NCBI GenBank assembly: GCA_947494645.1
Contig: CANLVO010000002.1
Location: 614,359 to 678,358 of the forward strand
Source: an uncultured Litoreibacter sp.
GTDB taxonomy: Bacteria; Pseudomonadota; Alphaproteobacteria; Rhodobacterales; Rhodobacteraceae
Reading direction: 5' to 3'
Length of the DNA: 64,000 nt
The number at the start of each line of letters is the position of its first letter. The stretch's first letter is position 1. The position numbers and the translations under genes were made by a program. The notes under the pieces were generated by a model that was not told the DNA's origin, ran no database searches, and saw only the letters and a list, made by a program, of their open reading frames with translations. Shown here one piece after another: positions 41,006-49,606 of the stretch.

Positions 41006-42400
41006 ATGACGAATTCAGCGCTCACTTTCGCTAAGGATACGAAAGACGCCACACTTCTACACATTCTCGGCCCTGAAGAGGTTGAGGCTTGGCTAAAGGG
41101 GCAATCCGACATGGTCGCTTCATGGGTGCGCGCGCAAGGATTCGGCGGCCAGGTTGGGCAATCCTGCATGGTGCCGGACAGCCATGGTGGTTTTGCGTTG
41201 GCGCTGGCGGGTGCTGGTAGCGAAGCTGCGAACACACGGGGCCGGTTCCTTTTGGCTAGCGCTGCAAGTGGATTGCCAAAAGGGGTCTACAAGATCGCCT
41301 CTGATCACCCTGAGGACGTGTTGCGCGAGCATGCGCTGGGTTGGCTTTTGTCGCGCTACAGTTTCGAACGCTACAAATCCGCGCCACCGCATGAGGCGCA
41401 ATTGATCTGTCCGGATGCGCTTGATGAGGAGGCCCTGGTACAGATCGCGCAAGGGGAAGCACTGACCCGTGATCTGATCAATACTCCTGCCAGCGATATG
41501 GGCCCCGAAGCGCTGGAAGCGGCCGCGCGCGGTTTGGCGGATACGCATGGCGCGAAACTCTCAGTCACCAAAGGCGCCGAACTACTGGCGCAGAATCTCC
41601 CTATGATCCACGCAGTTGGCCGTGCCTCTGTGCAGGCACCGCGACTCTTGGATATGGCGTGGGGCAATTCAGGACCCACAGTTGTTCTGGTTGGCAAAGG
41701 CGTGTGTTTCGACACAGGTGGGCTGAACATAAAGCCCGGCGCTTCAATGGGACTGATGAAGAAAGATATGGGTGGCTCAGCCGCGGTGCTCGGACTTGCG
41801 CATATGATCATGGCGGCAGGTTTGAACCTTCGGCTACGTGTTTTGATCCCGGCGGTTGAGAACGCGATTGATGGCTCTGCATTTCGTCCACAAGACATAC
41901 TGGCCTCACGCAAGGGGCTGACGGTGGAGATTAACAACACCGATGCAGAGGGTCGGTTGGTACTGGCAGATGCGCTCGCACTGGCCGATGAAACCCCGCC
42001 AGACCTGATGATCTGCATGGCTACCCTGACCGGCGCAGCCCGGGTGGCAGTGGGGCCTGATCTTGCACCATATTACACCGATGATGACCGGCTGGCGCAT
42101 GCCATTGAGGCTGCAGCAGGGCGGGCCAAAGACCCCGTCTGGAGAATGCCGTTCCACAACCCCTATGAGGCGATGATCGAGCCCGGGATCGCGGATCTCG
42201 ACAATGCGCCTAAGGGCGGTTTTGCGGGATCGATCACGGCAGCCTTGTTCCTGCGGCGGTTTGTTGAAAAGACGCCAAGCTTCATGCATGTGGATATGTA
42301 TGGCTGGCAGCCAGCGTCGGCCCCCGCGAGACAAAAAGGTGGTGTGGGACAAGCCACGCGTGCGATCTTTGAGGCTCTGCCAGAGGTATTAGAACTATGA
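41006..42400 (+). CDS. Leucyl aminopeptidase family protein (M17)
   Basis: Two-metal cytosolic aminopeptidase that recycles peptides. The 464-aa protein has the M17 catalytic C-terminal domain: GKGVCFDTGGLNIKPGASMG and KKDMGGSAAVLGLA with metal ligands (Lys, Asp), and the signature NNTDAEGRLVLADALA. The N-terminal domain is less conserved, as usual. Its stop overlaps the start of the NlpC/P60 gene (ATGA). Confidence 0.94.
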   Translation: MTNSALTFAKDTKDATLLHILGPEEVEAWLKGQSDMVASWVRAQGFGGQVGQSCMVPDSHGGFALALAGAGSEAANTRGRFLLASAASGLPKGVYKIASDHPEDVLREHALGWLLSRYSFERYKSAPPHEAQLICPDALDEEALVQIAQGEALTRDLINTPASDMGPEALEAAARGLADTHGAKLSVTKGAELLAQNLPMIHAVGRASVQAPRLLDMAWGNSGPTVVLVGKGVCFDTGGLNIKPGASMGLMKKDMGGSAAVLGLAHMIMAAGLNLRLRVLIPAVENAIDGSAFRPQDILASRKGLTVEINNTDAEGRLVLADALALADETPPDLMICMATLTGAARVAVGPDLAPYYTDDDRLAHAIEAAAGRAKDPVWRMPFHNPYEAMIEPGIADLDNAPKGGFAGSITAALFLRRFVEKTPSFMHVDMYGWQPASAPARQKGGVGQATRAIFEALPEVLEL

Positions 42401-43227
42401 GCTTTGAACGTCGGATTACCCCCGCCAATGGCCGTGTTGCCGCGTCATTCCTGAAAGGTCAGGTTGAGGCACCCCGCTATGTTGACGGCGACATGATGCA
42501 ATGTGTGGCCGCTGCCGCAGACATTTTGGATGCGCCGGGTGGGGCAACGACGTCTCAATTGCTTTACGGCGCGACATTTTTGGGTCTGGAGACGCTAGAG
42601 GGCTACGTTTTCGGGCAATGCATACGCGATGGCTATTGCGGCTATGTGCGGGCTGATCTGGTGGCTCCGGCGGAGGAGGTGACACATTGGGTGGCCGCGC
42701 CGCAAACGCATATCTACCCCGGTCCTGATATGAAGCTCAACGCCAAGGGCGCTTTGTACTTCGGCTCTGAGGTTGCGATAACAGGTGAGGAAGGGGACTG
42801 GTCCAGGCTTGCTTCAGGTGACTATGTGCCGACCGGACACGTATTGCCTATGTCGCAGCGGCTGGCCGATCCGGTGGATGTGGCCGATTTGTTCTTGGGC
42901 ACGCCCTATCTGTGGGGCGGCGGGACGCGTTACGGCGTGGACTGCTCTGGTCTGGTGCAAGCGGCGTGGCATGGCTGTGGGCTTGATTGCCCACGTGACA
43001 GCGACATGCAAGAGGCCGAGATAGGGCGGACCTTGTCCGAAAGTGACGCGCCAGAGCGCGGTGATCTGGTGTTCTGGAAAGGTCATGTTGGTATCGTGAC
43101 CGGTCCAAATCGGCTGCTACACGCCAACGCGCACCATATGTCGGTCGTCTATGAGCCGCTGGATGATGCAATTACCCGGATCGCGGGCGCAGGTGGCGGA
43201 CCGGTGACCCGGACGGCGCGGCCCTAA
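42397..43227 (+). CDS. NlpC/P60 family peptidoglycan hydrolase
   Basis: Predicted D-gamma-glutamyl-diaminopimelate endopeptidase. The 276-aa protein has SH3-like regions in the first 150 residues (for example TSQLLYGATFLGLETLEGYV) and a C-terminal NlpC/P60 domain with the catalytic Cys in RYGVDCSGLVQAAW, the His in KGHVGIVTG and a third polar residue in LLHANAHHMS. There is no signal peptide, so it may act on recycled muropeptides in the cytoplasm, consistent with its coupling to the aminopeptidase. Confidence 0.92.
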   Translation: MSFERRITPANGRVAASFLKGQVEAPRYVDGDMMQCVAAAADILDAPGGATTSQLLYGATFLGLETLEGYVFGQCIRDGYCGYVRADLVAPAEEVTHWVAAPQTHIYPGPDMKLNAKGALYFGSEVAITGEEGDWSRLASGDYVPTGHVLPMSQRLADPVDVADLFLGTPYLWGGGTRYGVDCSGLVQAAWHGCGLDCPRDSDMQEAEIGRTLSESDAPERGDLVFWKGHVGIVTGPNRLLHANAHHMSVVYEPLDDAITRIAGAGGGPVTRTARP

Positions 43228-43229
43228 AG

Positions 43230-43571
43230 CTAATCAACCGCGCGGATCAGCTTTTTCTCAAGCACGCGGAGCACCTGTTTCAGGTCGGCTCCCCGCTTCA
43301 ATATACGGCCATCCATTCCGATAACAGCGTATTGCTGTTGTTTGGCGGCAAGCTTTGGCCGCTTTTCGACACGGTAGATTGGGTTTTCGGCGGACCGGCG
43401 AAATACTGAGAAAACGGCTACGTCCTTTAGCATCGAAATGCCGTAATCGCGCCACTCCCCGGCCGCGACCATCCGACCATATAGGGTCATGATTTGACCA
43501 AGCTCGATGCGGTGAAAAACGACCTGTTCGGGGGCCCGCGCTGGTCGCAGTATCGGGGTCACATCATTCAT
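43230..43571 (-). CDS. DUF2794 family protein
   Basis: Small soluble protein of a family found mostly in alphaproteobacteria, function unknown. The 113-aa product shows the conserved centre VVFHRIELGQIMTLYGRMVA, AGEWRDYGISMLKDVAVFSV and YRVEKRPKL. The ATG at 43571 gives family length; the frame is open to a GTG at 43601. It is convergent with the NlpC/P60 gene (2-nt gap). Confidence 0.85.
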   Translation of the reverse strand: MNDVTPILRPARAPEQVVFHRIELGQIMTLYGRMVAAGEWRDYGISMLKDVAVFSVFRRSAENPIYRVEKRPKLAAKQQQYAVIGMDGRILKRGADLKQVLRVLEKKLIRAVD

Positions 43572-43773
43572 ATAGGCAGCTTGGCGCTTAGGCCTGTGCA
43601 AATCAAGACACGCCTTACTATTGCCTCAAACATATACCTGACCCCACTTATTCGCATCTCAATTGCGCCTGAATTAGATGTCATACCTGACTTTGTAGCG
43701 AGTGAAGGCTCACCCCGGCGCGGTCTGATCAGCCCCCACCCAGATGATCGCGTCGGGTCTACCTAAACTTACG

Positions 43774-43819
43774 AATAAAGAAACCTGGTGCTTCCTCCCG
43801 GCACCGGGTTTTCTTTATT
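43774..43819. terminator. Bidirectional terminator
   Basis: AATAAAGAAA plus CCTGGTGC (43774-43791) pairs with GGCACCGGG plus TTTTCTTTATT (43800-43819). The GC part is flanked by A-rich and T-rich arms, so it can terminate transcription in either direction. It lies upstream of DUF2794 and downstream of DUF4198, so its main use is likely for the minus-strand DUF4198 gene. Confidence 0.85.
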
Positions 43820-43829
43820 CTGGGGGCAG

Positions 43830-44639
43830 TTATTCTGGGACTGCGAAGGTCAAAGCCGCCCAGTGAGTTTTCCAAACAGGTCCTTGTTCAGGATCGTCAT
43901 TTGGCAGAGCTTCTGCCACTACCGCGTCAACCAGGTAGCTATGACCCTTCTTCACTGGAACGCGGGCTTTGCCATTTCCATCCGTGCGGTGCAGAGTGAC
44001 GGTCACTTCGTCTTGAGCGTTGCGCTCGAACAGTTCGACCTGGGCGTCTGCGCGCGGGGCGCCGTCAAGCAGCACCTGTACCGGCATCTGTGTCAGGTCG
44101 TCAGTATACGGGTTCGCAAGGGCCACAATTTCCGTCTTCATGCCAACCGGAACATCTGCGCCTTGCGCGTCGCCGACACCGATCAGCGCTTTTGCGTAGC
44201 GGCGGTAAGACTCGGTGAACTTCTCGCGGGAGATCCCGCGGGCGTCGTGCTGAGCAATGGCATCTTCGAAGTCCTTATGCGCGACAAACTTCTCGAACTT
44301 GGCAAATTCTGTGTAGGTCAGACGGCTGTCTTCAGTTTCGTGAACGACGACGATCAGACCCTCGGCGGGCGCTTCCATGTTCAAAGCTGGGTTATCGCCA
44401 ATCCGGGCTTTCACCTCCGTGACCGTGTCGCCTGCCACGAGGTCAAACCGCGCGATTTGGCTGGGGCGATAGGGATAGCTGGAACCGTTGAACTCCTGTC
44501 CTACTATTAGCTTTGCTTCGATAGGCGTGCCGGGTTGAACTTGATAGGAAAGAGGGTCTATCCAGAACTCATGCGCCCAGACCGCCCCTGAGGCGGCGAG
44601 CGCGATGAAACTAGCAAAAACGGATGTGAACAAACGCAT
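43830..44639 (-). CDS. DUF4198 family periplasmic protein
   Basis: Secreted protein of a family often found beside metal-uptake genes. The 269-aa precursor has a clear signal peptide (MRLFTSVFASFIALAASGAV followed by WA, cleavage before HEFW). The mature N-terminus starts with His, as in the family: HEFWIDPLSYQVQPGTPIEA, which can bind Cu or other metal through its N-terminal His. The C-terminal half (PVQVLLDGAPRADAQVELFE) looks like a carboxypeptidase-regulatory-type beta domain. It is divergent from hupE with overlapping start codons. Confidence 0.83.
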   Translation of the reverse strand: MRLFTSVFASFIALAASGAVWAHEFWIDPLSYQVQPGTPIEAKLIVGQEFNGSSYPYRPSQIARFDLVAGDTVTEVKARIGDNPALNMEAPAEGLIVVVHETEDSRLTYTEFAKFEKFVAHKDFEDAIAQHDARGISREKFTESYRRYAKALIGVGDAQGADVPVGMKTEIVALANPYTDDLTQMPVQVLLDGAPRADAQVELFERNAQDEVTVTLHRTDGNGKARVPVKKGHSYLVDAVVAEALPNDDPEQGPVWKTHWAALTFAVPE

Positions 44640-45834
44640 GGCAAACCTTTTCAATTTGGTACTCGTAAGGGTGGCTCTTGTAGCGCTGGTGTCAATGCTT
44701 GGCGTCTTCACGTTCGTGTCTGGCGCAGTGTCGCATGAAATCAGGCCCGCGATCGCAGATGCCACGTTGACCGAGGACCGGGTCGACCTGCAAATCAGAT
44801 TAAGCGCTGAGGCCTTGGTGGCCGGCATTGATCTGGAAGGCTTGGAAGACACCAATGAGGCACCGGAGGCGGAGCTGTACGATGCATTGCGTGCCCTGCC
44901 GGACGATGAGTTTGCCGACCGTTTGCGTGAGGCTTGGGACGACCTGCAAGCGGGCTTCATTGTGGATGCCGGTGGCGAACGCGTTCTGCTGGCCCTTGAC
45001 GAGATCGAGGTCGAGCCGCAAAGCGATCTTGAGCTGCCGCGTGACACGATCGTCCAATTGTCCGGCGACCTTCCGGCCAATGGCGCAGATGTCACTATCG
45101 GTTGGGTTGCGGAAAATGGGCCTATCATCGTGCGACAAACCGGGGGCGGTGACGACGCCTATGCCGGCTTCCTGGACAATGGAACTCTGAGCGAGGCTTT
45201 GCCGCGCGTCGGTGCCGCGACTGAGTCCGGTTGGGCCGTTTTCGTGCGCTATATTGCAGTGGGTTTTGACCACATCATCCCTAAGGGCCTGGACCATATC
45301 CTGTTCGTGCTTGGCCTGTTTTTCCTGTCCATGAAGAAGCGCCCGCTGATCACCCAGGTGACGGTGTTTACCATCGCGCATACCATCACCCTTGCGCTGG
45401 CCAGCCTACAGATCCTCACGATTTCCGCTAGCATCGTTGAGCCGCTCATTGCGCTGTCGATTGTCTATGTCGCTGTCGAGAACATCTTTGCCAAAGGAAT
45501 CAAATGGTGGCGCCCGGTCATTATTTTCGGCTTTGGTCTGCTGCATGGTTTGGGCTTCGCCTCTGTACTGGGGGAGTTCGGGCTTGCGCCGGGTCGCTTC
45601 GTGGCTGGGTTGATTGGCTTCAACATTGGGGTCGAGATCGGCCAACTGACAGTAATCGGGCTCGCTGCGCTGCTGCTGTGGCTTGGTGTGCGGGCGGCGC
45701 ATATGGCGGATCTTGAAGACGAGGAAATGCGCGTTCGGGATCCGGACATTATGTTCCGTGCCGTCTCCATCTGCGGGTCGATCCTGATTGCCATCATCGG
45801 CGCTTATTGGGCGTTTGAACGCGTGTTCCTATAG
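44638..45834 (+). CDS. HupE/UreJ family membrane protein
   Basis: Predicted metal (nickel, cobalt or copper) permease-type membrane protein. The 398-aa product has an N-terminal hydrophobic segment and a periplasmic domain of about 190 residues, then the HupE/UreJ domain: VGFDHIIPKGLDHILFVLGL with the His-rich FDHI-LDHI motif, TVFTIAHTITLALASL and the GLLHGLGFASVLGEFGL motif. Its ATG shares the CATG with the divergent DUF4198 gene; a GTG at 44671 (after TAAGG) is an alternative start. Metal transport is by family and context. Confidence 0.85.
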   Translation: MANLFNLVLVRVALVALVSMLGVFTFVSGAVSHEIRPAIADATLTEDRVDLQIRLSAEALVAGIDLEGLEDTNEAPEAELYDALRALPDDEFADRLREAWDDLQAGFIVDAGGERVLLALDEIEVEPQSDLELPRDTIVQLSGDLPANGADVTIGWVAENGPIIVRQTGGGDDAYAGFLDNGTLSEALPRVGAATESGWAVFVRYIAVGFDHIIPKGLDHILFVLGLFFLSMKKRPLITQVTVFTIAHTITLALASLQILTISASIVEPLIALSIVYVAVENIFAKGIKWWRPVIIFGFGLLHGLGFASVLGEFGLAPGRFVAGLIGFNIGVEIGQLTVIGLAALLLWLGVRAAHMADLEDEEMRVRDPDIMFRAVSICGSILIAIIGAYWAFERVFL

Positions 45835-45860
45835 ATGCCGTGCCCTGAACAGGTAACCGA

Positions 45861-46856
45861 ATGAAGCACGCCTTAAAAGGGGCGCTGGGCCGGCTTGTGC
45901 TGCCTGTGGAACGGTTGATTGATCGGCTTTTTGCGGGTCGGCGCGAGGGCAAGGCGATTGACCCCTATATTGGTTACTCCACGCCAGACGGACTTATTCT
46001 GCGCGGGCGGGTTCTGTCGAAGCTTGAACGCTCAAGTCCGCAGGAAAACCAGCGCAAATGGACCAACTTCCGACAGATGCTGCAACTGTTCATCACGCGA
46101 GAGGTCGCGCAAGTGGAGGTCACGTCGGGCGAGGTTCGTGGACGAAGCGATGAGGAAGGGTACTTCACGCTAAAGCTGGAACGCCCCACTGAAAGTGGCT
46201 GGCAGGAATTGCCAGTGCGACTTGCAGGCGTTGCCGAGGCGGTCTCTTGCAAGGCGCTGGTTGTGCGCGTTGACGCGCAATTTCTGGTGATCTCCGATAT
46301 TGACGACACGGTGTTGCAAACCGGTGCCTACGTGCTGTGGCGTAACCTGTGGACGTCGCTGACCGGCAATAGCCTGACACGCACCGTCTTCCCGGATGCT
46401 ATCGATTTGATGCAACGGCTGTCGGATGAGGGACGAAATCCGATCTTCTATGTCAGCTCATCACCATGGAATTTTCATCATTTTCTCGAGCAGGTTTTTG
46501 CGCGCACTGGCCTTGTACTGGGTCCACTTTTTCTGCGTGATCTGGGGGTCAGCGAAAGCCAGTTTATCACCGGTACGCATGGCGACCATAAAGGCGGTAG
46601 CATTGACACAATCCTTGCGGCGGTGCCGGACATACCGGTGATCTTGATGGGCGACACGGGCCAACATGATGCGCAGGTTTACCGTGACGCAATCGCCCGT
46701 CACCCGGACCGGATCAAAGCGGTAGTGTTGCGAGAACCCGGGCCGGGGCCAAAGCCGGAGGCCAAGGCCGCGATGGAGCAGATCAAGGCGAGTGGCACCC
46801 CCTTGCTGCACGCGCCGAGCTTCAAGGGCATGGCCCCGGAGAAAGAGCTGCCCTAG
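45861..46856 (+). CDS. App1-like phosphatase (DUF2183)
   Basis: Predicted phosphatidate phosphatase-type enzyme. The 331-aa protein has the HAD catalytic motif in LVISDIDDTVLQTGAY (DxDxT), YVSSSPWNFHHFLEQVF, and PVILMGDTGQHDAQVYRDAI with the second acid motif. The N-terminal 140 residues form a separate beta-rich region. Yeast App1 and bacterial relatives remove phosphate from lipids; the bacterial substrate is not established. It starts 26 nt after hupE. Confidence 0.88.
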   Translation: MKHALKGALGRLVLPVERLIDRLFAGRREGKAIDPYIGYSTPDGLILRGRVLSKLERSSPQENQRKWTNFRQMLQLFITREVAQVEVTSGEVRGRSDEEGYFTLKLERPTESGWQELPVRLAGVAEAVSCKALVVRVDAQFLVISDIDDTVLQTGAYVLWRNLWTSLTGNSLTRTVFPDAIDLMQRLSDEGRNPIFYVSSSPWNFHHFLEQVFARTGLVLGPLFLRDLGVSESQFITGTHGDHKGGSIDTILAAVPDIPVILMGDTGQHDAQVYRDAIARHPDRIKAVVLREPGPGPKPEAKAAMEQIKASGTPLLHAPSFKGMAPEKELP

Positions 46857-46866
46857 GGTCGCCATC

Positions 46867-47805
46867 ATGGACATGCCGAAGCAAAACATCCCGCTCGCGA
46901 TCTTCTCGAAACTGGGCGCGGTCGTGTGCTTCATTATCATGGCCACAATGGTCAAAATTGCGGCTGAGACGGTCCCTACAGGACAGATCGTATTCTTCAG
47001 GTCTTTCTGCGCTCTGCCGATTATAATCATCTGGATCACCCTGCGCGGGGAACTGCGTACCGGGCTTAAGACTGACAACCCCACCGGCCACTTGTGGCGT
47101 GGGTTGGTCGGTACCATGGGCATGACTTTGGGCTTTCTTGCGCTGGGGCTGCTGCCCTTGTCAGAGGTGAAAGCCATTCAATACGCGCAGCCCGTGCTGG
47201 TCGTGATCTTCGCCGCTATGTTTCTGGGCGAGCATGTCCGCATCTTCCGCCTGACCGCCGTTGCGCTCGGGATGGCAGGCGTGCTGGTCATCATGTGGCC
47301 TCGGCTCACGGGATTTCGCGAGGCGGGGTTGGACCCATATCTTGCGCTCGGGGCCATTGTAGCCTTTGGATCGGCCGTGATGGCGGCGCTGGCGCATGTC
47401 TTCGTGCGCAAGTTGACCGCGACAGAGCCGACCTCGGCAATCGTGTTCTATTTCGGGGTGACGGCCTCAACGCTGTCGCTGATCACGATCCCCTTTGGCT
47501 GGGTCATGCCAAGCGCCACTGAATGGGCCGTGTTGATCGGGGCCGGATTGGTAGGCGGTGTGGGCCAGATTTTCCTCACCTCGAGTTATCGATATGCAGA
47601 TGCCTCCGTGGTGGCCCCGTTTGAATATTCCTCAATCTTGTTGGCCATCGCCATCGGCTATTTCGTTTTCGCCGAGGTGCCCACGCTGGTCATGCTGTTG
47701 GGAATTGCTTTGATTGTTGTAGCTGGCGTGTTGATCATCTGGCGGGAACGGCAGCTCGGAAAAGAACGCGCGCAGGCCCGCAAAGTGATGACGCCGCAGG
47801 GGTAA
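46867..47805 (+). CDS. DMT superfamily (EamA-type) transporter 2
   Basis: Ten-span metabolite transporter, 312 aa, with two EamA repeats. Visible parts are AAETVPTGQIVFFRSFCALP, LGLLPLSEVKAIQYAQPVLV (end of repeat 1) and TSSYRYADASVVAPFEYSSI (repeat 2). The ATG at 46867 is 8 nt after AGGG; the open frame reaches back into the App1 gene. Substrate is unknown. It is not especially similar to the DMT gene at 19098 by eye. Confidence 0.87.
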   Translation: MDMPKQNIPLAIFSKLGAVVCFIIMATMVKIAAETVPTGQIVFFRSFCALPIIIIWITLRGELRTGLKTDNPTGHLWRGLVGTMGMTLGFLALGLLPLSEVKAIQYAQPVLVVIFAAMFLGEHVRIFRLTAVALGMAGVLVIMWPRLTGFREAGLDPYLALGAIVAFGSAVMAALAHVFVRKLTATEPTSAIVFYFGVTASTLSLITIPFGWVMPSATEWAVLIGAGLVGGVGQIFLTSSYRYADASVVAPFEYSSILLAIAIGYFVFAEVPTLVMLLGIALIVVAGVLIIWRERQLGKERAQARKVMTPQG

Positions 47806-47862
47806 GCTTCTTGCAGAAGCCTTAGTGTGATATGCTGCTTTCACAACTTGGAGGTTCTTACT

Positions 47863-48051
47863 ATGAAGCACGCTCTTGATAAGTCAGATACCAAGCACAG
47901 CGTAACCGCGTTGCGTTTCGCCTATTCCTTCAGCGCGATGAAGCGGCCCGGCCGAGCAACACTGGAATTACAAAAACGACCCGGGCACAAAAAAACTGGC
48001 GCGTCCAAGACCCGCCAGTTTCTCCGTATCGAACGTGGTCTGCTCGCCTAG
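47863..48051 (+). CDS. Possible 62-codon basic small protein
   Basis: A short frame (starting MKHALDKSDTKHSVTALRFA) with a good GGAGG site 8 nt upstream (47850-47854). The product is Lys/Arg-rich (14 or so basic residues) and has no family match. Its 3' part is the ilvE terminator on the other strand and its stop overlaps the ilvE stop, so the coding potential could be chance. I give it low weight. Confidence 0.3.
   Translation: MKHALDKSDTKHSVTALRFAYSFSAMKRPGRATLELQKRPGHKKTGASKTRQFLRIERGLLA
47989..48021 (-). terminator. Rho-independent terminator of ilvE
   Basis: On the minus strand, AAACTGGCG (48021-48013) and CGCCAGTTT (48001-47993) make a perfect 9-bp stem with an 11-nt loop, followed by a run of T residues (47992-47989). 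It is 26 nt after the ilvE stop. Confidence 0.9.
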
Positions 48052-48917
48052 CTGCGCACCAACTTCTCATACCCTTCCGAGATGTCACGCGTGAGGGCGC
48101 CAACTTCGAAGTTGTAGTCACCGATCTGGCCGACCGGGGTGACTTCGGCGGCGGTGCCGGTGAGCCAGCATTGCTCGAAGCTTTCCAGCTCTTCGGGCAT
48201 GATGTGGCGCTCATGAACCTTGATTTGACGATCTTTCAGCATGCCGATGACGGTCTGACGGGTCAGTCCGTTCAGGAAGGCGTCAGGGTCGGGCGTGTGC
48301 ACCTCGCCATCCTTCACGAAGAAGATGTTGGCGCCCGTCGCCTCTGCCACGTACCCGCGATAGTCGAACATCATGGCGTCAGAACACCCTTTGGCCTCCG
48401 CCGCATGTTTCGACATGGTGCAAATCATGTAGAGCCCTGCAGCCTTAGCGTGGCAGGGAATGGTTTCAGGGCTAGGTCGCTTCCATTTGGAGATGTCGAG
48501 CTTGGCGCCCTTCATCTTGGCGTCGCCGTAGTAATTGCCCCATTCCCACGCGGCCACGGCCATACGGACCGGGTTGCGGTTGGATGCAACGCCCATATCC
48601 TCCCCCGCGCCGCGCCATGCGATAGCCCGCACATAGGCGTCAGTGAAACCGTTTGCCTCGAGAACTGCGACCTTCGCGGCCTCAATCTCGTCGACGGTGT
48701 AGGGGATCGGCATGTCCAGCTCGTTGCCGGAGAAGCGCAGACGCTCCGAATGTTCGCGTGATTTGAAGATCTTGCCGTTGTAGCAACGTTCGCCTTCGAA
48801 CACGGAAGAGGCGTAGTGAATGCCGTGCGTCAGAATGTGGACGTTAGCATCGCGCCAATTTACAAGTTTGCCATCCATCCAGATGACGCCATCACGATCA
48901 TCATAGCCACCAGCCAT
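48048..48917 (-). CDS. ilvE: Branched-chain amino acid aminotransferase
   Basis: PLP enzyme that makes or degrades leucine, isoleucine and valine. The 289-aa class IV aminotransferase has IWMDGKLVNWRDANVHILTH, HYASSVFEGERCYNG, the PLP-Lys region (IPCHAKAAGLYMICTMSKHA) and VAEATGANIFFVKDGEVHTP. In most Rhodobacteraceae it is next to petP-petR, as here. The ATG at 48917 gives family length; a TTACTTTTC stretch and no strong ribosome site precede it. Confidence 0.95.
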   Translation of the reverse strand: MAGGYDDRDGVIWMDGKLVNWRDANVHILTHGIHYASSVFEGERCYNGKIFKSREHSERLRFSGNELDMPIPYTVDEIEAAKVAVLEANGFTDAYVRAIAWRGAGEDMGVASNRNPVRMAVAAWEWGNYYGDAKMKGAKLDISKWKRPSPETIPCHAKAAGLYMICTMSKHAAEAKGCSDAMMFDYRGYVAEATGANIFFVKDGEVHTPDPDAFLNGLTRQTVIGMLKDRQIKVHERHIMPEELESFEQCWLTGTAAEVTPVGQIGDYNFEVGALTRDISEGYEKLVRS

Positions 48918-49078
48918 CGCCTAGTCCTCTCGGTTACTTTTCAATTATTGCGCAAAACAGGTCCATTTCGGACATATAATTTCGCAAAAGCTGGGATTCG
49001 CTACCATTCACTTCTTGGAAAGTCAACAAGGCTGACATAAACTGTGATTGTGATCGGGTGACGATAAGGGGTGCAGAT

Positions 49079-49606
49079 ATGGCTGACAGCAGTTTGGGCG
49101 GACCCATTGGGGGCGCTACGCGCTCCAGTGGCGAGACCTTGCTTTTCCTCACCGACGATCAATTGCGACGCGGGATCGAGGCGATGTTCTTTGCGTATCG
49201 TGGGTTTACGGCGGACCCTGATCGTATCCTTGCCGAAAAGTCCTACGGTCGGGCGCATCACCGTGCCATCCACTTCATCCACCGGACACCGGGCACCACG
49301 GTGAACAACCTGCTGGATATCCTCGGAGTGACCAAACAATCATTGAACCGCGTGCTTCGGACCTTAATCGAAGATGGGTTGGTCGAGTCGAAAGTCGGCG
49401 TCAAAGACCGCAGAGAACGACACCTCAATCTTACCGAAGAAGGACAGGAGCTGGAGAAAGTGCTGGGTGAGGCACAGCGAAAGCGGATGCGGGCGGCTTA
49501 CCGCGAAGCTGGGCCCGATGCGGTTGCCGGGTTCCAACAGGTCTTACAACAGATTATGGATCCCAAGATGCGGACGCATTTTGACCAGTTGAAGGAGGGC
49601 AGCTAA
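49079..49606 (+). CDS. petP: PetP-like MarR family regulator
   Basis: Winged-helix regulator; in R. capsulatus, petP and petR are cotranscribed and needed for cytochrome bc1 synthesis and photosynthetic growth. The 175-aa protein contains VNNLLDILGVTKQSLNRVLR (recognition helix) and the wing VGVKDRRERHLNLTEEGQEL. The ATG at 49079 follows AAGGGG; a GTG seven codons upstream is an alternative. Its stop overlaps the petR start (TAATG). The assignment rests on pairing with a PetR-type response regulator beside ilvE. Confidence 0.82.
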   Translation: MADSSLGGPIGGATRSSGETLLFLTDDQLRRGIEAMFFAYRGFTADPDRILAEKSYGRAHHRAIHFIHRTPGTTVNNLLDILGVTKQSLNRVLRTLIEDGLVESKVGVKDRRERHLNLTEEGQELEKVLGEAQRKRMRAAYREAGPDAVAGFQQVLQQIMDPKMRTHFDQLKEGS

